From NCBI GenBank assembly GCA_029891345.1, contig CM057009.1, forward strand, positions 229,484,620 to 229,548,619: a stretch of DNA of 64,000 bases, read 5' to 3'. This DNA comes from Dryococelus australis. Lineage: Eukaryota > Arthropoda > Insecta > Phasmatodea > Phasmatidae. Every line of letters starts with the position of its first letter. Within the stretch, counting starts at the first letter, position 1. A program made the position numbers and the translations under genes. Positions 12,301-24,300 of the stretch are shown piece after piece. Below the pieces are notes generated by a model. It did no database searches, was not told the origin of the DNA, and saw only the letters and a program-made list of their open reading frames with translations.

Positions 12301-15300
12301 GATTGAAAGCACATTGTTTGATATGCATCTACTGGTGTGAAGTTCCTTGGTTGATATGCAGGTCCCTGTGTTAAGCACCCAGGTTAATATGCAGGGCCCG
12401 GTGTGATGCACATAGGTTATTATGTAAGTCATAGTTTGTAGCACCCATGTTGATATGCTTGTCCTGGTGTGAATCGCACTGGTTAATATAGGTCCCTTTG
12501 TAAAGTGCCCTTGTTGAGATGCAGAGCCCGGTGTGAAACACCCTTGTTTATATACAGGTCCTTGTGTGAAGCTCCGTGGTTTGGTATGCACGTCCAGGTG
12601 TGAAGCACACATGTTGATATGCAGGTCCCGATGTGAGCACCCTAGTTGGTATGCGTGTCATTGTGTAAAGCTACTTTGTCGATTTAAAGGTTCCGGTGTG
12701 AAGCAGCCTGAAAGATATGCATGTCCGGGTGTGAAACACCAAGGTTGACATGCAGGTTCCAGTGTAAAGCGCCCTGGTTTAATGCAATTCCCAGTGTGAA
12801 GCACCCTGATTGTAATGCATGTCCCAGTGTGAAGCACCTTGGTTGATATGCAGGTCCTGATGTGAAGCAACCTGGTTTATATACAGGTCACAGTATGAAC
12901 CGCCCATCTTGATGATAAGAAGGTCCCAGTCTGAAGAACACTGGTTGATATGCAGGTCCTGGTGTGAAAGGCCCGGGTTTATATGGAGGTCCTGGTGTGA
13001 AAGGCCCGGGTTTATATGGAGGTCCCTGTGTGAAGCACCCAGGTTGATATGCAGATTCCGGTGTGAAGTTCCCACATTGATATGCAGGACTAAGTGGGAA
13101 GCGTCCTAATTGTAATGCAGGTACCAGGGTGAAGTAAACTGGTTGATACGCAGATCCCGGCGTGAAGAAGTGTGGTTGTTATGCAGGTCCCAGTATAAAG
13201 AGCACTTGTTGATATGCAAGTCTAGGAGTATATCGCCCTTGTTGATATGCAAGTTTCGGTGTGAAGCACCTTGGTTTATATGAAGGTCCCGGTGTAAAGC
13301 ACACTGGTTGATATGCAGGTCCCAGTGTAAAGAAAACGGGTTGATATGTAGGTGCCAGTGTGAAGCACCCTGTTTGATATGCAGGTCCCGGTGTGAAGCG
13401 CCTTGGTTAATATGAGGGTCCAGGTTTGAAGCACCATGGTTGATATGCAGGTCCCAATGTGCAGTAACCAGATTGATATGCAGGCCCAGTGTGATGAGCC
13501 CTGGTTTTTATACAGGTCTTTGTTTGAAGCTACTTTATTGATATGCAGGTCCCAGTGTGAAGTGCCCTGGTTGATATATAGGTCACGGTTTTAAGCGCTC
13601 TGGGGTGATATGAAGGTCGAATTGGGAAGCACCTTGGTTGATATGCAGGTACCAGTTTGAAGCAAACTGGTCGTTATGCAGGTCTTGGTGTGAAGCGCCC
13701 AGGATTTATATATATGTCCCGGTGTGTAGCACCCAGGTTGATAAGTAGGTCCCGGCATGAAGAACCCACATTGACATTCAAGTACTAGTGATAAGCGCCT
13801 TGGATATGTAATGCTCGTCCCACTGGGAAGGGCCCTGGTTTTAATGCAGGTCCCAGTGAAAGACACAATTGTTGATATTTAGGTCTTGGTGTGAAACATC
13901 ATGGTTGATATGAAGCTCCTTGTGTGGAGCGCATGGGTTGATATAGAGGTCCAAATATGAAGCACCCAGATTGATATGCAGTTTCAGTGTGAAGCACCCA
14001 CGTTTTTATGTAGGTCCTTGTAGGAAGCCGCCTTGTTGATATGCAAGTATTGGTGTGAATCACCCTGGTTGATATTCAGGTCCAGGTGTGTAGCACCCTG
14101 GTTGATATACAGGTCCCGGTGTTAAGTACCTAGGTTGATATGCAGGCCCTGAATTGAAGCACTCAGGTTGATATGCAGGTTACAGTGTGAAGCACCTTGG
14201 TTGTAATGCAGGTACCAGTGTGAAGTTCCTTGGTTATGATGCAGGTCCAATTTTGTAGCAACCTGGTTGATATGCAGGTCCTGGAGTAAAGCGCCCTTGT
14301 TAGTATGCAGGTCCTGGAGTGAAGCACCCTGGTTAATATTCATGTCGCATTGTGAAGCATCTTGCTTGATATGCCGGTCGCGGTATGAAGAGCCCTGATT
14401 GATATACAGGTCGCGGTGTGAAGCATGCAGGATGATATGCAGATCACAGTGTGATGCAATCAGGTTGATACGCAAGTCACTTTGTTTAGCGAACTGTTTG
14501 ATATACAGGTCCCGATGTGAAGCACCCCACTTTATATGCAGGTCCCAGTGTGAAGCACCCAGGATGACATGTAGGTCGCACATTGAAGCACCTTGTTTGT
14601 ATGCATATTCTGGTGTGAAAAACACAGGATGATATGCAGGTCCTGGTGTGAATCGGCCTGGTTAATATGCAGATCACTGTGAGAAGCACTTCTATTGATA
14701 TGCAGGCTCCGGTGAGAAGCACACTGGCTGATATACACTTTCCAGTGTGAAACGCCCAGGTTGAACGCATTTCCAGTGTGAAGCACCCACATTGATATGT
14801 AGGTCCCTTTAGGAAGCATCATTTCAGATATGCAAGTCTTGTTGAGAAGCATCCTGGTTGACATACAGGTCCAAGTGTGAAGCACCCTAGTTGTAATTTA
14901 GGTCCCAGTGTAAAGCATCCTGTTTGATATGCAGGCCCCGGTGTGAAGCTCCTTGTTTGATATGCAGGTCCTGGTGTAAAGCACCTTGGTTGATATGTAG
15001 GTCCCGATGTGAAGCAACTAGGTTGATATGCAGTTCATGGTGTGAATCACCTTGGTTGATATGTATGTCGTTGTATGAAGCATCTTGCTTGATATGCAGG
15101 TCCTGGTGTGAAGCACCCTAGTTCTTGTGTAGAGTGCATGGGTTGATATAAAGGTCCAAAAATGAAGTACCTAGGTTGATAAGCAGTTCCGGTGAGAAGC
15201 ACTATGGTTGATATATAGGTCCCAGTGTGAAGCGACCTGGTTTTAATGCAGGTTCCAGTGTGAAGCACCCTGGTTTATATACAGGTCCCGGTGTGAGTCA

Positions 15301-18300
15301 CTTTCGATGATATACAGATCCCAGTGTGAAGTACCCTGGTTGATATGCAGGTCCCAGTGTGAATCACTTTCGATGATATACATGTCCCAGTGCGAAGCAC
15401 CCATGTTGATATGCAGTTACATTGTGAAGCACCCACATTGATAAGTAGGTCCCTGTAGGAAGCAGCCTTGTTGATATGCAAGTCTTGGTGTTAATCACCC
15501 TGGTTGATATGCAGGTCCAGGTGTAGCACCCAGGGTTGATATGCAGGTCCGAGGTGAAGAACCGTGTTTGATATATAAGTCCCAGTGTGAAGCGTCCTTG
15601 GTTGAAATGCAGGCCTTGGTGTGAAGCGTCCAGGTAGATAAACAGGTCCCGGTGTGAAGCACCCAGGTTGATATACAGGTCCTGGTATGAAGCACCCACA
15701 TTGATATGCAGGTCCCAGTGGAAGCACCTTGGTTGTAATCCTGGTCCCATTGTGAAGCACCCTGTTTGTAATGCATGTCCCAGAGTGAAACACACTTGTT
15801 GATATGTAGGTCTTGGTGTAAAGCACCATGGTTGATACACAGGTCCAAGTGCGGAGCACATTTGTCTATACAGTCCCGGTGTGAAGCACTCAGGTTGATA
15901 TGCATGTCCAAGTGAAAGGCACCCTGGTTTTAATGTATGTACAAGTGTGAAGTGCCCTGGTTGTAATGCAGGTCCCATTGTGAAGCTCCCTGGGTGACAT
16001 GCAGGTCCCAGTGTGAAGCACCCTGTTTGTAATGCAGGTCCCAGTGTGAAGCACCCTGTTTGTAATGCAGGTCTCAGTGTGAAGCTCCCTGGTTGTAATT
16101 TAGGTCTCAGTGTGAAGTGCCATGATTGATATGCAGGTCCTGGTTTATAGCACCCAGGTTGATATGCCGGTCCTGATTTGAAGTACGTAGGATGATATGC
16201 AGGTCACAGTGTGAAGCGCCCTGGTTTTAATGCAGGTACCAGTGTGAGCCCCTAGGTTGTAATGCAGGTCACAAAGAAAAACTCTGTTTGATATGCAGGT
16301 CCCGGTGTGAAGAACTCAGGTTGATATCCAGGTCCCGGCGTGAATCGTCCTGGTTGATATTAAAATCGTATTGTGAAGATAGTTGCTTGATTTGCATGTC
16401 CCTGTATGACGCGCCCTGGTTTATATGCAGATCCCGGTGTTAAACACCCTGCTTTATATGCAGGTCGCATTGTGTAGTGCCTTGTTTGAGATGCAGTTTC
16501 CGGTGTGAAGCACCATGGTTGATATGCAGTTACTTGTGTTAACCGCACGGGGTTGATATACAGATCCCGATGTGAAGCAATGTGGTTGATATGCAGGTCC
16601 CTTTATGACGTGCCCTAATTTATATGCAGGTACTGGTGTGAAGCAACCAGGTTGATATGCAGGTCATGGTGTGAAGCAACCAGGTTGATATGCAGGTCAT
16701 GGTGTGAAACATCCTGGTTAATTTCCAGGTCCCAGTGTGAAGCGCTCTGGTTGATATACAGGTTCCAGTTTGATGCACCCTGATTGTAATGAAGGGCCCA
16801 GAGTGAAACGCAGTGGTTGGTATGCAGGTCCTGGTGTGAAGCGCAGTGGATGATATGAATGTCCTGGTGTGGGGCACCTGGGTTAAATGCAGGTCCGGGT
16901 GCAATTAACACAGGTTGACATTCAGGTCCCAGCGTGAATTGCCCTGGGTAATATGCAGGTCGTTGTGTGAAGCACTTTACTTGATATACAGGTCCGGGTG
17001 TGAAGCACCCTTGTTGATATCCAAGTCCTGGTGTAAAACAAATGGGTTGATACGCAGGCCCCAGTGTGAAGTGCCCTCGTTGTATCAATGTACAAGTGTG
17101 AATCGGCCTGGTTGTAATGCAGATCTCAATTTGAAGTGCCCTAGTAGATATGTAAGACCCAATTATAAAGCGCACTGGTTGGTACGCAGGTCCCGGTATG
17201 AAGTGCCTGGTTGATATGCAAGTCTCGATGTGAAGTACCTTTGTTGATATGCATGTCCCAGTTTAAAGCAATCAGGTTGATTTGCATGTCCCAATGTGAA
17301 ACGCCATGTTTGTAATGCAGGTACCAGTGTGAAGCGACCTGGTTGATATGCATGTCAAAATGTGTATTGCAGGTCCCAGAGTGGAGTGCCCTGTTTGTAA
17401 TGCAGATCCCATTGTGTAGTGCCCTGTTTGATATGGCTGATATTCAGGTCCTGGTGTGAAGCTCCTTGGTTTATATGCAGGTCCCGATTTGAAGCAATCA
17501 GGTTTATATGCAGGGCCTGGTGTGAAGCGCCCTGGTTTTAATACATGTCATTGTGATGAAGCTAGTTGGTTGATATGCAGGTTCTGGTTTGAAGCGCTCT
17601 GGTATATATGCACCCATGTTGATATGCAGGTCTTGATTTGAAGCACTCATGTTGATATGCAGGTCACAGTGTGTAGTGCCCTGGTTCTAATGCAGTTCCA
17701 GTGTGAAACAGTCTTATAGATATGCAGGTCCCAGAGTGAAGCACCTTGGTTGATGTGCAGGTCCTGGTGTGACATACCTTTGTTAATATGATGGTCCCGG
17801 TGTGAAGAATCAAATTTTATATCCATGTTTCGGTGTGAATCGGCCTGGTTGATGTGCAGGTCGTTGTGTGAAGATACTTGGTTGATTTGCAGGTCCCAGT
17901 GTGAAGTGCCGTGGTTAATATCCAGGTCCCGGTGTTAAGCAGTCTCGTTGATATACACTTCCCATTGTGAAGCACATTTCTTGATATGCAGATGCCATTG
18001 TGAAGCAAACCGGTTGATATGCAGGTGCTGGTGTGAACCACACAGGTTTATATAAACTTCTTGGTGGAAAGCACCACGATTGATATGGAGGTCTTAGTGT
18101 GAAGAGCCCTGATTGATATACAGGTCATAGTTCGAAGCACCATGGTTGATATGCAGGTCCCAGTGTGAAGCACCTTGGTTTATATGCAGTCCCGGTGTGA
18201 AGCACCCAGGTTGTTATGAAGGTGCTAGTGTGAAGAACCCTGGATGTAATGCATGTACAAGCGTGAAGTACCCTGGTTGTAATGCAGGTCCCAATAATAA

Positions 18301-21300
18301 GCGCCCTGGGTGATATGCAGTTGCCAGTGAGAAGCGCATTGGTTGTAATGCTTTTCCCAGTTTAACAGGCACTGGTCGATATGCAGGTCAAATTGTGAAG
18401 CGCGATAGATGATATGCACGTCCCGGTATTATGCACCTAGGTTGATATGTAGGTCCTGGTGTGAATCACCCAGGTTTATTTGCAGGTCCCGGTGTGAAGA
18501 ACCCAGGGTGATATGCAGTTTCTTTGTCATGTTTGATATGTATGTCGTTGTGTGTAGCACCTTGCTTAATATGCAGGTATTGGTGTAAAGCACCCTATTT
18601 GATATGCAGGTCCTGATGTGGAGCCCACGGGTTGATATACAGGTCCCGGTGTGAAGCACCCAGGTTTTATGCAGGTCCTGATGTAAAGCATCCTCATTGA
18701 TATGCAGGTCTGGTGTGAAGCACCATCGTTGTTATATAGGTCCGTGTGTGAAGCATCCACGTTGATATGTAGGTCTCTGTATGAAGCGCCCTGTTTGATA
18801 TGCAAGTATAGACTTGAAGCAGACTCGATGAAATGAAAATCTTGGTGTAAAGCACTTAGGTTGTTATGCAGGTCCCAGTGTGAAGAGTCCTGGTTGAAAA
18901 GCAGGAACTGGTGTGAAGCACCCTGGTTCAATTGCAGGTCGCGCTGTGAACCACCCATGTTGATTTGAAGGTCGTGGTGTGAAGCACCTTTGTTGATATA
19001 AAGGTTCCCGGTGTGAAGCGCCCTGGTTGATATGCAGGTTCCGGTGTGAAGCATACAGGTTGATATGCAGGTCCCAGTGTGAAGCGCCCTGGTTGTAATG
19101 CTGTTCCCAATTTGAAGCACCCTAGTAGATATGCAGGACACGGTTTGAAGCGCACTAATTTATAAACAGGTCCCAGTATGAAGCGACCTGGTTGAATTGC
19201 AGATCCCAGTGTTAGGCAGCCTGGTTGATATGCAGGTCGAATCGTGAAGCACCTTAGTTGATATGCAGGTTCTGTTGTGAAGGGCTCGTGTTTATATACA
19301 GGGCCCGGTGTGAAGCACCCAGGTTGATATGCAGGCCCCGGTGTGTAGCACCTAGGTTAATATGCAGGTCCTGGTATGAAGCGCCGTAGTTGATATGCAA
19401 GTTTAGGTGTGAAGTACCCTTGTTGATATCCAAGTCTCGGTATGAAGCACCTTTGATTATATAATGGTTCCCGGTGTGAAGCGCCCTGGTTGATATGTAG
19501 GTCCCCATTTGAAGCACAAAGGTTGATATGTAAGTTCCAGTCTGAAGCTCCCAAGTTAATACGCAGGTCCCAGTGTGAACTGCCCTTGTTGTAATGCATA
19601 AACAAGTGTGAAGCTCCCTGGTAGTAAGGCAGTTCAAAATTTGAAGCGCCCTGGTAGATATTCAGTACCCAGTTTGAAGTGCACTGGCTGATTTACAGGT
19701 CCTAGTATGAAGCGCTTTGGTTGATATGCAGATCCCAGTGTTAAGCAGTCTGGTTGTAATGCAGGTCCCAGTTTAAAGTGCATTGGTTGATATGGATGTC
19801 TCAGTGTGAAGCGCACTTGTTTATATGCAATTCTCGTTGTGAATCACCATGGTTCATATTCAGGTCCCGGTGTGAAGCGCATGTTGATATGCAGGTCCCT
19901 GTGTGAAGCATCTTGGTTGATATGCTGGTTCCATTGGGAAGGACCCTGGTGGAAATGCAGTTTCCAGTGTGAAGCACTCTGGTTGTAATGCAGGAACATG
20001 TGTGAAGCGCCCTGGTTTATATGCAGGTCCCAGTGTGAAGTGCCCTGTTTGAGATGCAGTATCCGGTGTGAAGCAGCCATGTTGATATGCAGGTTCTTGT
20101 GGGAATCACACTGATTGATATGCAGGTCCCCTTGTGAAGCACTCTGGTTGATATGCAGGTCCCCTTGTGAAGCACTCTGGTTGATATACAGGTCCAGGTG
20201 TGAAGCAAGCAGGTTGATATGCAGATCCTGGTGTGGAAAGCCCTTGTTAATATGAAGTACCCAGTGTGAAGCACCCTGGTTGAATTGCAGGTAGTTGTGT
20301 GAAACTACTTGGTTTATATGCAGGGCCTCGTGTCAAGCACACAGGTTGATATACAGGTCTTGGTGTATAGTACCCAGGTTGATATGCAGGTCCTGGCGTG
20401 AATCTACCTAGTTGATATTCAGGTCATGGTGTAAAGCACGTTGTATGATATGCAGGTCCCAATGTGAAACATACAAATCGATATGCATATCATGGTATGA
20501 AGCACCCTGGTTGATATGCAGGTTGTTTGTATAAAACTACTTGCTTTACATGCAAATCCCCATTTGAAGCACCCCGAAATATATACAGGTACTGGTGTGA
20601 AGCACCCAGGTAGATATGCATGTCCACATGTGATGCGTCCATGTTGATAAGCAGGTCGTTGTGTGAAGCTACTTGAATGAAATGCAGGTCCCGTGGTCAA
20701 ACGCCCTTGTTGACATGTAGGTCATGTCGTGAAATGCCCTGGTTGAGATGCAGCGCCCGGTGTAAAGCACAGTAACCAGGTCACAGTGTGAAGCTCCCTA
20801 GTTGTGATGCAGAAGCAATTGTGAAGTGCCCTGGTTGTAATGTAGGTCCAAGTTTGAAGTAACCTGGTTGATGTAGTGGTCCAGCGTGACGTACTTACGT
20901 TGATAAGCAGGTCCTTGTGTGAAGTGCAAGTCACATAATAAAGCGCCTTGGTTGATATGCATGTCTTGGTGTGAGGCACCTTGGTTGTATACAGGTCCCG
21001 ATGTGAAGCAATGAGGTTGATATGCATGTCATGGAGTACAGAGCCCTTGTTTTTTAACAGGTCATCATGTGAAAATACTTTGATGTAATGCAGGTCCCAG
21101 TGTGAAGCGCCCTGGTTGATATACATGTCCCGGTTTTGAATGCCCTGGTTTATATGAAGGTCGAATTGAGAAGCACCTTTTTTTATATGCAGGTACCGGT
21201 GTGAAGCAAACTGGTTGATATGCAGGTCTGGTGTGAAGCGCCCTGGTTGATATACAGGACCCGGTGTGAAGCACCCAGGTGGTTATGCAGGTCACAGTGT

Positions 21301-24300
21301 GAAGCACCCTCGTTGATATGCAGGTCCTGGTGTGGAGCACATGTGTTTATGTACAAATTCCCGGTGTCAAGCACTCAGGTTCATATACGGTCGAGCTGCG
21401 AAGCAACCAGGTTGATTTACAGGGCACAGTGAGAAGCGCCCCGGTTGCAATGCAGGACCCAGTGTGAAGCTTCCCGATTGATATACAGGTCCCAGTGTGA
21501 AGAACCCAGGTTGATATCCAGGTCCCGGTGTGAACCGCTCTGGTTTATATGAAGGTCGTTTTGTTAATATACTTTGTTGATATGCAGGTCCTGGTGTAAA
21601 GAACACAGGATGATATGCAGGTCCCAGTCTGAAGCACCCTAGTTGAAATGCAGAAGAAATTGTTAAGCGCCCTTATTGTAATGCAGGTCCCAGTGTGAAG
21701 CACCCTGGTTGATATAGAGGTCCAGTGTGAAGCACCCTGGTTGATATAGACGTCCAGTGTGAAGCACCTACGTTGATAAGCAGGTCCTGGTGTGAAGAGC
21801 ACAGGTTGACATACAGGGCCTGGTGTGAAGTACCCAGGTTGATATGCAGGTCTCGGTATGAAGCACACAGGTTGATATGCAGTTCCTGGTTTGAATAACC
21901 ATGGTTGAAATGTATGTTATGTATGAATTACTTTGCATGATATGCAGGTCATTGTGTGAAGCACTCTTTTTGTTATGCAAGTCCTTGTGTGGAGCACGTG
22001 GGTTGATATACAGGTCCAGGTGTGAAGCACTGTCGTTTATATACAGATCCCAGTGTGAAGCACCCAGGTTGATATGTAGTTCCAGTGTGAAGCACAGTTG
22101 TTGATATGTAGGCACCTGTAGGAAGCATCCTTTTTGATGTGCAAATATTGATGTGATTGCACATACAGGTGCAAGTGTGAAGCACCCTGGTTTTAATGCA
22201 TGCACCTGTGTTAAGCGCCTTGTTTGATATGTAGGTCCTGGTGCGAAGCAGCCTGTATTATATGCATTTCCTGGTGTGAAGTACATAGGTTGATATGTAA
22301 GCCCCAATTTACAGCATCTTGTTGGATATGCAGGTCCTGGTGAGTAGTTCTTAGGTTCATAAGCAGGTCCCTGTGTAAAGTGCAGTGGTTGATATGCAGG
22401 TGCTGGTGTGAAGCCCCAAGGATGATATGCAGGTCCTAGTGTGAAGCACCCTAGTTTTAATGCAGGTTCCAGAGTAATGCACAATGGTTTTTATCCTGGT
22501 CACTGTTTGAAAGACCCTTTTTGATATGCAGGTCATTGTGTGAAGCACCATGTTTGATATGCAGGCAGCGATGTAAAGCGCCCTGGTTGATATGCAGGTC
22601 CTGTTGTGAAGCATCCTGGTTGATATACAGGTCTCAGTGTGAAGTTCCATGGTTGATATGCATGTCCTGGGGTGCAGCACATTGGTTGATATGCAGGTCC
22701 CAGTGTGAAGCACCAAAATGGTATGAAGGTTCCGGTGTGAAGGGCCCTGGTTGATATGAAGGTTCCGGTGTGAAGCGCCCTGGTTGATATGCATGTCATT
22801 GTGTGAAGATCTTGGTTGATATGGAGGTGCCAGTGTGAAGCGCCCTGGTTCATATGCAGCTCCTGGTGTGAAGCGCCCTGGTTGATATACAGGTCCCGGT
22901 GTGAAGCACACTGGTTGATATGAAGGTTCCGGTGTGAAGCACCCAGGTTGATATGCAGGTCCCAGTGTGAAGAGCCATGGTTGATATGCAGTTCCCGGTG
23001 TGAAGCACACAGGTTGATATGTAGGTCCCGGTGTGAAGTGCTATAGTTGGTATACATGACATTGTGTGAAGCTATTTGGTCGAAATAAAGGTCCCAGTGT
23101 GAAGCATCCTGGATGATATGCATGACTGCTTTGAAGCTCAAAGGTTGATATGCAGTTCCCATTGTGAAGAGCCTGGTTGTAATGCAGGTCCCAGTGAGAA
23201 GCACCATGATTATAATGCAGATGCCAGTGTGAAGCACCCTGGTTGTTAGGCAGGTCCCAGTTTGAAGAGCTGTGGTTAATATGCCAGTCGCAGGGTGAAG
23301 CACCTTGGTTGATGTATAGGTTCTGGTGCGTCTCTCCTTGATTGATATTCAGTTCCTGGTGTGAAGTGCCTTGATTTATATGCAGGTCCCAGTGTGTAGC
23401 ATCCTGGTTAATATGTAGGCCCCGAAGTTAAACACCCAGGTAGATATGCAGGACAGAGTGTGGGAAGAGGACTGGTTGTAATGCAGGTACCAGTGTGAAG
23501 CACCCTGGTTGGTATGTAGTTACTTGGGTGAAGTGCGCTGGTTGATATACAGGTCCTGGTGTGAAGCACCTTGGTTGAAATGCAGGTCTTGGTGTGAAGA
23601 GCCCTAGTTGTTATAATGGTCCCGGTGTGAAGCACCCATGTTGATATATAGGTCCCAGTGTGAAACGCCCTGGTTAATGTACAGGTCCCAGTGTCAAGCA
23701 CCAAGCTTGATTTGCAGGTCCTGGTGTGATCATCGTGGTTGATATTAAGGTCACTGGTTGATATGCAGGTCGCGTTATGAAGCGCCCTTCTTAATATACA
23801 GGTCGTGGTGTGAAGTGCCTTGTTTGATATACAGGTACCGGTGTCAATCGCACTTATTGATATGCAAGTACCAGTGTGAAGCATCCTGATTTGTATGCAG
23901 GTCTCGGTGTGAAGCACCTGATTGATATGAAGGTCCCAATGTGAATCACCTTTATTAATATCCAGTCCCGGTGTGAACCCCCAGGTAGATATGCAGTTCC
24001 CAGTATGAAGCACCACGGTTGACATGAAATTCTGTGTGTGATACGCCCTTGTTGATATGCTAATCTCGGTGTGAAGTACCTTGGTGTATATGCAGATCCT
24101 GGTGAGAAGCAACCTTTTTGGAATGCAGGACTTTTGTGAATCGCCCTAGCTGATATGCAGGTCCTGATGTTAATCGCCCTGGTTGATATGAAGGTCCCAG
24201 GTTGAAGCACATCGGTTGAAATTCAGGTCAAGGTGTGAAGTTCCTGGGATGATATGGTGGTCCTGTGTGAAGCACCGCAGGTTGATATGCAGGTCCCAGA